Assembly (NCBI RefSeq): GCF_041346925.1
Contig: NZ_CP166840.1
Location: 310,001-374,000, forward strand
Direction: 5' to 3'
DNA: 64,000 bases
DNA from: Agaribacterium sp. ZY112
GTDB taxonomy: Bacteria > Pseudomonadota > Gammaproteobacteria > Pseudomonadales > Cellvibrionaceae
The notes beneath the pieces are model-generated. The model did not search any database. It was not told the origin of the DNA and saw nothing but the letters and a program-made list of their open reading frames with translations. The translations under genes and the position numbers were made by a program. Below are positions 48,035 to 56,692 of the stretch, one piece after another; within the stretch, counting starts at the first letter, position 1, and every line of letters begins with the position of its first letter.

Positions 48035-49873
48035 ATGCAAGCAAAACTTAGTCGTTTTCGTTTATTCTGTTCTGTCGCCGGCTTTACGCTTTTAAGCACG
48101 GTTATATCGTCTTCACTTCAAGCCCAAACGATAGGGCACTCGTCGGGCATGTGCTTAAGCACAGAGAACAATTCAGCCAGCCCTGCTAACGGTAGTAAAG
48201 TTGTACTTAGCAACAGTTGCTCAGGCCTTGCATCTCAGTTTAGCTGGACCTCAGGCGGTAGCATTAAGCACCTACCCTCTAATAAATGTGTACATCCTGG
48301 CGGCGCCAGTATTCCTGAGAACGGGACTAATTTAGTTTTGTGGGATGGCTGTGATTTTGCCGACCGGGTGCGTTTCAACCGAAGCGTAGCCGGAAGCATG
48401 CAACAAGTATCCAGCAACATGTGTGTACACCCCAATGGAGGTTCGGCAAATCCAGCCAACGGCACAAACCTTGTTATGTGGAGTGGTTGCGGTGAAACAC
48501 GCCTTGCCTTTACCCCTCAAACAAGCAGTGATAACAATCAGCCCGTTGCTGGCGTCGCAAGTCGTAGCGCCTTAGTGAGCGCAATCAACAACGCAAATGC
48601 CGGTGATGTTATTACTTTGTCAGCCAACTTCGCTTACCAAGAAGCCATTACGATTACTAAGTCCATCACGATTGAAGGTAACGGTAAAACCATTAATCAC
48701 AGCGTGCCAACAAGCGGAGCCTATGCAGAATTTACACCTGCTTTTGTTATAGCAGCTAACAATGTTGTACTTCGCAACCTAACTATTAATGGCAACAACC
48801 GCAATGGTTCTAACACGCTAGTAGAAATGAATAATAAAGGCACAACACGCTCAAATAACTTTAGCCTTTATAACGTAACTTTGATGAATGCGACTGCTGG
48901 ATTACGCAACCAAGGCCTTATTCCTTCTAACTTAAGTGTGCAGAAAAGCACCTTTCGCAACCTAAACAAAGGGATAGACCTGACTCGCGACGCCTCATTA
49001 GCTACATTCAACCCAACATCAACCAATCTCTACGATACAGCCGGACAACGCTTGTATTACCAAAGTGCTGGTTCATTAATAATTAAGGAAAATAGATTCT
49101 TTGTTGATGCGGGCCAACTGAGCATGCAAGTAGGCGTGCAGATTGATGCAGGCAACGATGGCTTTAATGCGTATGAGGCACCAGGTTTTCCGACAAATAC
49201 ACAAGCATATCGTGGTGCCAACAATTATTTGATCACGAAATTTAATGGCGGTGTTATTTCTCATAATACTGGCCAAGCTTCCTCTGACCCAGTTCGAGCA
49301 AGCGAATTTCCAATTGCCGTCGCCAAAGTAGCCGATGTCAGTATCGAACATAACTATGTTGAAACCATTGGTACAACCAGTGATCAATATGATTTCTCAT
49401 CAGGTATTAATGTTGAGCATATGTCCCGTGATGTTACCGTGCAAAACAACACTGTTGCTGTCAACCGAGTGGTTAATGGGGATCAAAACAATCAGGCGAT
49501 TAGCGTTTTACCTTTCCAAGACCACGGCAGTAATGCAAACAGTGCAGACGCAACCGTCGGCGTTAAGGTTATTAATAACGTATTCTACGGCTCTGCTCGT
49601 AGCGGTATTTTTGCATTAGCGTTTAGAAATTTAGAAATTGACGGTAATGACTTCAGTAACTTCACCGTATCTCGTCAGGGTCTATCAACGTTTAACTTAT
49701 TTAACACTGATGATAATGGCAATGGCGCATTAGATGCAGCTGAACGATCAACCCTAACAGGCTCATTTGTAAATATTGGCGCAAGCTCCAATCTTGGTGC
49801 AAGCGGCTTAGTTGAAGCAACCTTGTTTAATACCGAAGACCCTTCTACCCTTCCTCCAGATCAGCGTCACTAA
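48035..49873 (+). CDS. Secreted protein with ricin-like lectin repeats and parallel beta-helix
   Basis: The start is the ATG after AAGGTG; 15 further in-frame codons upstream are not used. The signal peptide ends near SSLQA. Residues 37-62, 83-106 and 128-152 are three related repeats with a C-[VL]-[HS]...NGTNLV-x-W-x-GC pattern (a beta-trefoil-like lectin with paired cysteines). Residues about 173-590 show ladder-like stretches (SITIEGNGKTI, NNVVLRNLTINGNNRNG and VTVQNNTVAVNR) typical of a right-handed parallel beta-helix, as in pectate lyases and other polysaccharide-active proteins. The substrate is unknown and no lyase active site is evident. Confidence 0.78.
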   Translation: MQAKLSRFRLFCSVAGFTLLSTVISSSLQAQTIGHSSGMCLSTENNSASPANGSKVVLSNSCSGLASQFSWTSGGSIKHLPSNKCVHPGGASIPENGTNLVLWDGCDFADRVRFNRSVAGSMQQVSSNMCVHPNGGSANPANGTNLVMWSGCGETRLAFTPQTSSDNNQPVAGVASRSALVSAINNANAGDVITLSANFAYQEAITITKSITIEGNGKTINHSVPTSGAYAEFTPAFVIAANNVVLRNLTINGNNRNGSNTLVEMNNKGTTRSNNFSLYNVTLMNATAGLRNQGLIPSNLSVQKSTFRNLNKGIDLTRDASLATFNPTSTNLYDTAGQRLYYQSAGSLIIKENRFFVDAGQLSMQVGVQIDAGNDGFNAYEAPGFPTNTQAYRGANNYLITKFNGGVISHNTGQASSDPVRASEFPIAVAKVADVSIEHNYVETIGTTSDQYDFSSGINVEHMSRDVTVQNNTVAVNRVVNGDQNNQAISVLPFQDHGSNANSADATVGVKVINNVFYGSARSGIFALAFRNLEIDGNDFSNFTVSRQGLSTFNLFNTDDNGNGALDAAERSTLTGSFVNIGASSNLGASGLVEATLFNTEDPSTLPPDQRH

Positions 49874-49947
49874 AACAAGTACAAAGTAAGAGGGAGCCTA
49901 TCTACCCCTCTTACTTTTATTTTTTCACTTTAGAAAATCTATTTAAA

Positions 49948-50439
49948 TCACTTTTTAAGATCAGGCCAAACAAACTCAGATTTAGGTCTTAGTTTTTCTT
50001 GTAAGCCTTGTAAAAATCGCCTTAACACCTGATCTTTACACTCACGATAATGCTTATGTTTTTTTGCTCGAAAAAAAGCGCTCAATTCATGAGGCCCTAT
50101 TTTTAAGCCGCCCAACTGAATCAGATCGATCATCGCCTCACTCTGCAATTTAAAAGCAATTTTCAACTTGCGTAAGATGAGATTATTATTGAGCCTGTTT
50201 TCGGGTTCAGGTGGCCCGCCCTCTACAGCACCTCTCTTATCGACAATCAAAGCATTAAGAAAGATAGCAAGCTCACGATCTTGCATACTCTGATAATCGT
50301 CATCGTCGTTGCTTTTCATCCAACTGCACAGCTGAGCTCTTTTCACCTCTACACCGAGCAAGGAGAAAAGCTTAAGCATTTTCTCATCATTGTAATCCAG
50401 AGCATAACGAAGCCGCCTAAGCACGTCATTATTGGTCAT
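49948..50439 (-). CDS. DUF1456 (YehS-like) protein
   Basis: The 163-residue protein consists of two similar helical halves. The first reads NDVLRRLRYALDYNDEKMLKLFSLLGVEV and the second NNLILRKLKIAFKLQSEAMIDLIQLGGLKIG. This is the internal duplication typical of DUF1456/YehS proteins. I start at the ATG giving MTNNDVLRRLRY; 17 further upstream codons are probably non-coding. No enzymatic role is known to me. It converges with the beta-helix gene and lies 263 bp from the epimerase gene, which is divergent. Confidence 0.82.
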   Translation of the reverse strand: MTNNDVLRRLRYALDYNDEKMLKLFSLLGVEVKRAQLCSWMKSNDDDDYQSMQDRELAIFLNALIVDKRGAVEGGPPEPENRLNNNLILRKLKIAFKLQSEAMIDLIQLGGLKIGPHELSAFFRAKKHKHYRECKDQVLRRFLQGLQEKLRPKSEFVWPDLKK

Positions 50440-50701
50440 TGTATAGCTACCCCAAGTGCCATTAGCGTTAACATAGAACATGAAAGCCACTACGCTAGAG
50501 TGTGGCCAAGTTGTAACAGGCTACAGGACTTATAACTCTTTTTCACTTAACAGCGCGCCCAATAAACACCCTATTAATATGCTTAGGTCCCAACTTAAAC
50601 CACCTCGTGCAAACTACAACAAGAAGGCAGAGATCTATAAACCCACTACATACGTACTATGTATTAGGTGCTCAGAACATAAGTGAAATATAGAGAAAGC
50701 C

Positions 50702-51637
50702 ATGAATATACTAATCTCAGGGGGTACTGGTTTTATAGGCCGTGCTCTATGCAAACAGCTAGTCAAAAACCACACTCTGCTTATTAAGACCAGATACACT
50801 AAAGCGCCTAAGTGTCTTTCTGAGCAAGATGAAATACACTTTATCCAAGATTTGACTGAACTGCCAGATACCTATAAATGTGATGTAGCCATCAATCTTG
50901 CGGGTGAACCTATAGCCGATAAACGCTGGAGTAATGCTCAAAAGCAAGAGCTACTTAGAAGTAGAGTTTCAAGCACACAAGAATTTATTGACTTATTTAT
51001 ACGCCTTAAACAAAAACCCGAAGTTTTTATAAGTGGCTCGGCGATTGGATATTATGGTATTGATTCATGCGATCAAGCTATCAATGAAGAAGGGCGAAAC
51101 GATCACAGTTTTTCCTCTTACCTTTGCCAGCAATGGGAGGCTTCTGCCCTACAGGCAACAGAACTCGGTATTCGAACCTGTCTTTTGAGAACTGGTATCG
51201 TGCTCGGACATGACGGTGGCGCATTAAAGAAAATGCTTACTCCTTTCTCTCTAGGACTAGGAGGTAAAATAGGAACAGGGAAACAATGGATGCCATGGGT
51301 TCATGCCATTGATCTTATTGGCATTATCGAGTTATGCATAACAAACAAGCAACTAAGTGGTCCGGTTAATGGCACTGCCCCCAAGCCTGTTAATAATAGT
51401 GAATTTACGCATGCTCTAGCTCACTCACTTAAGCGGCCAAGTTTCTTTACAACACCATCGTTTGTGATCAAACTTATTTTTGGACAAATGGGTGTAGAGC
51501 TATTGCTCTCTGGGAAAAAAGTAATACCAGAAAAAGCCATCAATAATGGCTACCAATTTCAATACCCAACTATAGAAGAGGCCCTGTCTAAAATACTTAA
51601 ACAGGGAGTTGCTCTTAACAAAAATCAAGATAAATAA
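50702..51637 (+). CDS. SDR-type epimerase/oxidoreductase (YfcH-like)
   Basis: The extended short-chain dehydrogenase has the N-terminal nucleotide motif (MNILISGGTGFIGRALC). A YYG-containing active-site stretch (SGSAIGYYGIDSCDQAIN) and the C-terminal signature of the YfcH/SDR39U1 family (PWVHAIDLIGIIELCI and GPVNGTAPKPVNNSEFTHAL) are also present. Members reduce or epimerise unknown nucleotide-linked or lipid substrates. It stands alone on the plus strand, converging with the AhpD-like gene. Confidence 0.88.
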   Translation: MNILISGGTGFIGRALCKQLVKNHTLLIKTRYTKAPKCLSEQDEIHFIQDLTELPDTYKCDVAINLAGEPIADKRWSNAQKQELLRSRVSSTQEFIDLFIRLKQKPEVFISGSAIGYYGIDSCDQAINEEGRNDHSFSSYLCQQWEASALQATELGIRTCLLRTGIVLGHDGGALKKMLTPFSLGLGGKIGTGKQWMPWVHAIDLIGIIELCITNKQLSGPVNGTAPKPVNNSEFTHALAHSLKRPSFFTTPSFVIKLIFGQMGVELLLSGKKVIPEKAINNGYQFQYPTIEEALSKILKQGVALNKNQDK

Positions 51638-51679
51638 ACTCAGAAAAAATGTATATTGCCATTCTCGCCTAAAAGAAAC

Positions 51680-52141
51680 TTAAGAAAACTGCCCTATTTG
51701 ATAATCACCAGCAGGAATACCAAAAGCCTTCATTAGCTTTGTCCACGAATGTATATTCGTTATTGCCAAGCTTAAAATGGCAATGTTTTCTTGGCTTATG
51801 AAGTTAAGTAACTGCTGATAAAGCTCCTGCCCCTGTTGCTCATTACCAGACTCTAGTAGGAACTTTGCCCAAGCTAAGCATGCATGCTCTAAGTCGCTGT
51901 AATAGTCGACGCTGTCAAACACACAAACAGAATAGAGCTTATTAAGTTCTATTCCTGCATGCAGGGCTTCTTTAATATGCATATCAATACAATAGGCGCA
52001 TTTTGAGTCAGTTGAAACATAGACACAGACAAGTTCTAACAGCCCCTTATCTAAACCACTACCGTGTACGGTTTCACCTATCGCAGACATTGACTGATAA
52101 ATACTTGATGGAACTTCGTTAAAAGTAATTCGCGCTGTCAT
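51680..52141 (-). CDS. AhpD-like carboxymuconolactone decarboxylase-family protein
   Basis: The 153-residue protein has the CxxC-type active site of AhpD-like peroxidase partners (SKCAYCIDMHIKEALHAGI) and the family's downstream helix pattern. It is probably an alkyl-hydroperoxide or thiol-disulfide enzyme rather than a true decarboxylase. The ATG has AGGAG seven bases upstream. It is divergent from a LysR regulator with a perfect palindrome between them, which suggests redox-responsive control by that regulator. Confidence 0.88.
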   Translation of the reverse strand: MTARITFNEVPSSIYQSMSAIGETVHGSGLDKGLLELVCVYVSTDSKCAYCIDMHIKEALHAGIELNKLYSVCVFDSVDYYSDLEHACLAWAKFLLESGNEQQGQELYQQLLNFISQENIAILSLAITNIHSWTKLMKAFGIPAGDYQIGQFS

Positions 52142-52229
52142 AGTTATACTCCTGTTTTAATAAGCCTTAGCTCTATTTTGTGAAAGACAACCGCATCATA
52201 AGCATTGCTCAAAAAACCTGAATACGACT

Positions 52230-52254
52230 ATTATGCAAAGTACATTTGCATAAT
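52230..52254. promoter_or_regulatory. Palindromic operator between AhpD-like and LysR genes
   Basis: ATTATGCAAA-gtaca-TTTGCATAAT is a perfect 10-bp inverted repeat with a 5-nt spacer. It lies 89 bp before the AhpD-like start and 27 bp before the LysR start. LysR-type regulators usually bind such T-N11-A dyads and control the divergent gene and themselves. Confidence 0.75.
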
Positions 52255-52280
52255 ACGCAAAGGCGAACAGGAGTAAGCGA

Positions 52281-53213
52281 GTGCTTTCAGGTATTGAAAT
52301 TCTTTTAAAGGTCATTGAGTGTGGTAGCTTTTCAAAAGCTGCAAGCGCTTTAAACCTTGCAACCTCGTCAGTAACTCGCCAAGTAAGCACGCTTGAAAAG
52401 GAACTAGGCACCGTACTCCTAAAACGTAGCACGCGCAGCTTAATGCTCACTGAGCATGGTGAGCAATTTATCGATGAGGCCAATGAGTTATTAGAGCAAG
52501 CCTATAGACTTAAACACAGATTCAAAGAAGAAAGCTCTAACATTAAAGGCAATCTCCACCTCTCTGTCTTTGAGAGTTTTGGCCGTGTTTTACTAGCGCC
52601 AAAACTCAAACACTTTCTGCATCGCTACCCAGATATTAATGTCGATTTATCCTTAGATAATCACGTTATTGACTTAAATAAACACAACATCGATATAGCA
52701 ATACGTATTGGCAAACCACAAGACTCATGCTTAAAAGCAAGAAAACTGTTAAACAATGAGACTATTTTAGTTGCTAGTACGGACTATCTGCATAAAAACG
52801 GCTCCCCCCAAAAACCTGAAGATCTTGTCCATCACAGCTGCCTAAAAATCGGCAAACTAAAACAGAGAAACTATTGGTATTTCAGAAAAAAAACAAATAA
52901 AGCTAAGACAATACATTCCGACCAAGAACAGAAAAAGATAGCAATTAATGGCCGACTTTCTTCACTAGGAGGAACGGCCGTCATACAGGCTGCCAAAGAT
53001 GGCCTAGGTCTAGCCCAGTGCTCGAAATGGCTGATTCAAGAAGAGCTTGCTTCGGGCCAACTGCAAACATGCTTGGGAGAGTGGCGGTGCAGCATGACAG
53101 AAGGGGAAACAAGCGAAATTTTTGCCCTCTATCGATCAGCAACAAGTAAGTCAGTATTAATCAATGCGTTTATGGCTTTTCTAGCCGAACAATTCCCTTT
53201 AAACGACGCTTAG
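52281..53213 (+). CDS. LysR-family transcriptional regulator
   Basis: The N-terminal winged helix (residues about 2-60: LLKVIECGSFSKAASALNLATSSVTRQVSTLEKEL) is followed by a periplasmic-binding-like effector domain (NLHLSVFESFGRVLLAPKLKHFL onward). The GTG start has AGGAG seven bases upstream. It is divergent from the AhpD-like gene and a perfect palindrome lies between them, so it very probably regulates that gene. The effector is unknown, and a redox signal is plausible. Confidence 0.92.
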   Translation: MLSGIEILLKVIECGSFSKAASALNLATSSVTRQVSTLEKELGTVLLKRSTRSLMLTEHGEQFIDEANELLEQAYRLKHRFKEESSNIKGNLHLSVFESFGRVLLAPKLKHFLHRYPDINVDLSLDNHVIDLNKHNIDIAIRIGKPQDSCLKARKLLNNETILVASTDYLHKNGSPQKPEDLVHHSCLKIGKLKQRNYWYFRKKTNKAKTIHSDQEQKKIAINGRLSSLGGTAVIQAAKDGLGLAQCSKWLIQEELASGQLQTCLGEWRCSMTEGETSEIFALYRSATSKSVLINAFMAFLAEQFPLNDA

Positions 53214-53384
53214 TACTTCGCGCTAATTGGCTCAAGACGACATTACCAAAGGCATGCTCACAATGCCTTCAATCAACAAGAAAATGACCGCAAAAGCCAA
53301 ATACAAACGATGGAAAGGCACTAAGATAAAACGTATTAACGCTTTAACTAAGAACCAGCTAGCATCCTAATAGATGGAGCCCAT

Positions 53385-53849
53385 ATGGATATTAAAGTAG
53401 AAACTGAAATCAACAGCCCAATAAAAACCGTATGGGAAGCCATTACCGATTTTGAACACTGCGCCGATCGAATCAGCGGCATTATCAATACAAAGGTCCT
53501 TGAGCGGCCTCAAAATGGCTTAGTTGGCCTAAAGTGGGAAGAAACCCGCCAAATATTCGGTAAAGAATCAACGGAAACAATGTGGATTACAGACACGGAA
53601 GAATATAGCTACTACCGTACGAGGGCTGAAAACTGTGGTGCCATTTATCTATCAACAATGTCTGTCAGACAAGAGGGTGCGCTCACTGTTTTGAGCATGT
53701 CGTTTAGTGGTTCGGCAAATAGCCTGATAATGCGCTTGATTTCATCACTGATGGGAATCTTTATTCAGGGCAGCATGAAGAAAATGATGCAAAAAGACCT
53801 TGATGACATCAAAGCCTTTATCGAGAGCAGTGCGCAGATTACCAGCTAG
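53385..53849 (+). CDS. SRPBCC/polyketide-cyclase-like protein
   Basis: The 154-residue protein matches the START/SRPBCC helix-grip fold, with the starting strand (MDIKVETEINSPIKTVWEAITDFEH), a middle sheet and a long C-terminal helix (GSMKKMMQKDLDDIKAFIES). Such proteins bind small hydrophobic ligands or act as cyclases or stress proteins. The ATG follows GGAG. The last 11 bp overlap the 3' end of the opposite-strand gene. Confidence 0.8.
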   Translation: MDIKVETEINSPIKTVWEAITDFEHCADRISGIINTKVLERPQNGLVGLKWEETRQIFGKESTETMWITDTEEYSYYRTRAENCGAIYLSTMSVRQEGALTVLSMSFSGSANSLIMRLISSLMGIFIQGSMKKMMQKDLDDIKAFIESSAQITS

Positions 53850-54270
53850 ACCAATATGCGCCCCGAGCCTGCTGAGAATCAGGCTCTCCGTGTTTACTTG
53901 CTTCTACACGATCAAGCAGATGGCTACCGTTTAACTTTCCCTTTTCGATTAGCTCACAAATGGCAGCACCTATTACCTTGGACTGATCCGCGACATGCCC
54001 AGGCCTTGGTAATTCCGCTTCCAGCTTGCCTCTCAAAATAGCAATATGCATGCGCGGAATCATAGGCTCAAGGTGGTAGGCAAACATCTGCGCAAGCCCC
54101 GGCTCTAACCAACTTTGATTCTTGATATAAAAGACCCATGAGGTATCACGCAGGATCTTGGTTGCTGAGTCACTTAGCTGGTTAAAACACCAACGGGCGT
54201 AGGCTTCAGTATGGGTATCGTGCACTCGAATTTGGCTCTGATTAAAAGGCCAAGCGTAACGTACATCCAT
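53839..54270 (-). CDS. Unknown protein, 143 aa
   Basis: I start at the ATG giving MDVRYAWPFNQSQIRV; six upstream codons are less likely. The protein is helical with tryptophan and aromatic clusters (TSWVFYIKNQSWLEPGLAQMFAYHLEPM) and has no signal peptide or recognisable motif. It overlaps the SRPBCC gene by 11 bp in a tail-to-tail arrangement. I cannot assign a function. The gene could be a real accessory gene, and its codon composition is not obviously different from its neighbours. Confidence 0.55.
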   Translation of the reverse strand: MDVRYAWPFNQSQIRVHDTHTEAYARWCFNQLSDSATKILRDTSWVFYIKNQSWLEPGLAQMFAYHLEPMIPRMHIAILRGKLEAELPRPGHVADQSKVIGAAICELIEKGKLNGSHLLDRVEASKHGEPDSQQARGAYWSSW

Positions 54271-54540
54271 GATGTCATATCTCCACATCCCTATTATCTA
54301 GTTGCCAGTATAGTGCAGCCAGTGGCGCTTGCTTTAACTGTTACAGTAAAAGCAATATTTGCTGCCACACAAAAACCTTAAAAGATAAGGTCTACACATA
54401 GAGGCCAATAGCCATAGGGGCTGGAGGGTAAGCGGTATTCCTAGGAGCCAAGAAGAATAAGGTATTTATGACTAAAAAATCTAAAAGCTAAGCTCTGTTT
54501 AGGCTTAGCTACAATGCTAAAAAGCAAACGCTATAAGCAT
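54271..54540. other. Non-coding spacer
   Basis: This lies between the unknown gene and the glucosaminidase terminator. No gene or repeat is evident. Confidence 0.35.
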
Positions 54541-54579
54541 AAAAAAAGCAGCGCCACACCCTGTATGTTCACGCTGCTT
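54541..54579 (-). terminator. Terminator of Bax-like gene
   Basis: AAGCAGCG / CGCTGCTT forms an 8-bp stem (54546-54579) followed by seven T on the minus strand. It lies 22 bp after the glucosaminidase stop. Confidence 0.82.
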
Positions 54580-54600
54580 TTCTTAGCCCAATATATGGAC

Positions 54601-55521
54601 TCACTGACCGTGTTTGGCTGGCACCAAGTAGATGGGCTCCATATCGGTCAAACTCGCACTGTCAGCTGCCGCTAGGTGATTATGGCGTATCATCGAATGT
54701 AATAGCTCTACGTACTCTTGGCCTTTTTCACTGTATTTCACCAACCCGTTTGCCAAAGCCGTGCCCGTTAACTCTTTACCTTGCGCGCGTAACTTACTGC
54801 GAATCTCACGCAAAGCTTGATAAGCCGCATGCGTGTTTAAGTTCTGCATGTAGGCGACCACACTTTGCAGCGGGCTTTCAAACGCGGCCAGACCATAATT
54901 ACCTAAGTGCTTGCGCTGCTCGGAAGGTTTCATGGCGTGATCACCCCAAGTCCACTGACCAAAAAGTGAATTACCCTGAGTGGCAAAACGTGAAGTACCC
55001 CAACCACTTTCTACTGCGCCCTGAGCCAAGGCCAAACTAACTGGAATAACATCAACTCGGATTGCCAATTCAGCGGCTTGTTCAGCTCCCAAGCTAATAT
55101 CTTCCGTTTTGAGCACCTTGTAGCTTCGAGCAAGCTCAAGCAACCACTGCTTATCGCTCTCTTTCAGAGACTTAAAATCTGACTTAGTTAAGCTCAGAAA
55201 ACGCTTACGCTGCTCAATAATCAGCTCATTGGCCCGCAGAACCAAGGGAGCTAAACCGCGGAAAAATAAGCGTTTTTTATTCGCCACGGTAATTTCTTTG
55301 CTTGTTTTACTGCTCCACGACTCAGGGATACTGGTGAAATAAAGGCGCGGAGCTTCACGCACCCCAGCTTGCCACGCTTCTGGTGTGTAGTTGTATTGCT
55401 TGTACAGTACCAAAATGTCTTGGTAACTATGGTAGATCTGAGTTTTGTGCTCTTCGGCAAAAACAGATGAAGTGAGGAATAGCGCTAGCAAGGTGATGCT
55501 GGCAAGTCCTTTTTTAAACAT
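54601..55521 (-). CDS. Bax-like glucosaminidase-domain protein
   Basis: The start is the ATG after AAGGAG, giving a signal peptide (MFKKGLASITLLALFLTSSVFA); 24 further upstream codons are discarded. The domain shows the glucosaminidase-type motif ALAQGAVESGWGTSRFATQGNSLFGQW, with the catalytic Glu, and a downstream LQSVVAYMQNLNTHAAY stretch. Members act as periplasmic peptidoglycan hydrolases or scaffolds. It is the last gene of the second accessory block before fur. Confidence 0.88.
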   Translation of the reverse strand: MFKKGLASITLLALFLTSSVFAEEHKTQIYHSYQDILVLYKQYNYTPEAWQAGVREAPRLYFTSIPESWSSKTSKEITVANKKRLFFRGLAPLVLRANELIIEQRKRFLSLTKSDFKSLKESDKQWLLELARSYKVLKTEDISLGAEQAAELAIRVDVIPVSLALAQGAVESGWGTSRFATQGNSLFGQWTWGDHAMKPSEQRKHLGNYGLAAFESPLQSVVAYMQNLNTHAAYQALREIRSKLRAQGKELTGTALANGLVKYSEKGQEYVELLHSMIRHNHLAAADSASLTDMEPIYLVPAKHGQ

Positions 55522-55689
55522 CGGGCCGGCTCCTTCTTGGAATGGCTTTATATTTAATCGTCTATAAATGGATATAGAAAGGGTGTGAAACAAGAGAAAA
55601 GCCCAACCAAACCCTACAATGTCCGAAAGATACGTTTGGCTAGGCTGAATTTAAACAATACAGCGCCCAAACACTGTATTGAGCCTTGA

Positions 55690-56097
55690 TTAAGCTTTAG
55701 GCTTAACGTAGATGACCAAACTATGACCGGTTATCTCATAACCTGCCGTTTCTGCGATTTCATGCTGAAGACGCTCAATATCTTCATTGTGGAACTCGAT
55801 TACTTTACCAGATTCGATACAAACCATGTGATCATGATGGTCGCCACGATCAAGTTCAAAGACACTGTGACCACCATCAAAATTATGGCGTTCAACCAAA
55901 CCTGCACTCTCAAACTGAGTGAGTACGCGGTATACCGTGGCTAAACCAACATCTTCACCCGCTTCCAACAATGCTTTGTAAACATCTTCCGCACTCATGT
56001 GACGGGTATCGGAATTCTCCAGTATTTGAAGGATTTTAACCCTAGGTAAAGTTACCTTAAGGCCAACTTTTTTCAGTTCTTGGCTTTCTGCGGCCAT
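55690..56097 (-). CDS. fur: Ferric uptake regulator Fur
   Basis: The 135-residue protein has the Fur helix-turn-helix (LKVTLPRVKILQILE and GLATVYRVLTQFESAGLVERH) and the metal-binding dimer domain (HSVFELDRGDHHDHMVCIESGKVIEF). The second cysteine of the usual CxxC is Ser, as in Pseudomonas Fur. It represses iron-uptake genes when iron is plentiful. It is divergent from bamE (77 bp apart) and would lie next to recN in Pseudomonas, but here 19 kb intervene. Confidence 0.97.
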   Translation of the reverse strand: MAAESQELKKVGLKVTLPRVKILQILENSDTRHMSAEDVYKALLEAGEDVGLATVYRVLTQFESAGLVERHNFDGGHSVFELDRGDHHDHMVCIESGKVIEFHNEDIERLQHEIAETAGYEITGHSLVIYVKPKA

Positions 56098-56174
56098 CTT
56101 GATGCTCCGTGGGCTTCAAAGTGTGTATAAAGCACAGTATTATCGTCGGCCTGCATGCTTTCGGAAAGCCCTAA

Positions 56175-56585
56175 ATGAAAAAAAGACTCAATCTCACCCT
56201 GATCAGCTTAATTATCCTTAGCTGCAGTGCGTGTTCTAACCTTAAATTCCCTTGGGTTTACCAGGTGAAGATTATGCAGGGTAACTTTATTGAACAAGAT
56301 ATGGTCGATCAGCTCGAAATTGGCCAAACCAAAAACCAAGTGCGCTATGTTCTAGGCACCCCGCTAGTAGAGGATACCTTTAACCCAGATCGCTGGGACT
56401 ACTTCTACAATGTGCGCCGTGGTGACAAGGACTTTGGCAAGTGGCACTTCACCGTATTTTTTGAAGATGGCAAGTTAGCTCGTTGGGAAGGTGATGCCGA
56501 GCCTCGTAAGAAGGGACAAGTTGACAGCGAAGAACAAAACGAAGCTCTCGAACAAACCACCAAGAAACGTGACGCTAAGTTCTAA
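56175..56585 (+). CDS. bamE: Outer-membrane assembly lipoprotein BamE
   Basis: A lipoprotein signal (MKKRLNLTLISLIILSCSAC) precedes the BamE fold: VYQVKIMQGNFIEQDMVDQLEIGQTKNQVRYVLGTPLVEDTFNPDRWDY-type strands, followed by a charged tail. BamE belongs to the BAM complex inserting barrel proteins into the outer membrane. It is divergent from fur, as in Pseudomonas. The genes usually following (rnfH, ratA, smpB) are absent here. Confidence 0.95.
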   Translation: MKKRLNLTLISLIILSCSACSNLKFPWVYQVKIMQGNFIEQDMVDQLEIGQTKNQVRYVLGTPLVEDTFNPDRWDYFYNVRRGDKDFGKWHFTVFFEDGKLARWEGDAEPRKKGQVDSEEQNEALEQTTKKRDAKF

Positions 56586-56692
56586 TCATAGAGCCACTTA
56601 ACAAGCTTTGAGTAGAAACTTACTTTATGGGCCGAAGCTAAACGTTTGGCCCTGCTAAAACCCAACAGGCGCTTCTTTAGGCCCGACAACAA

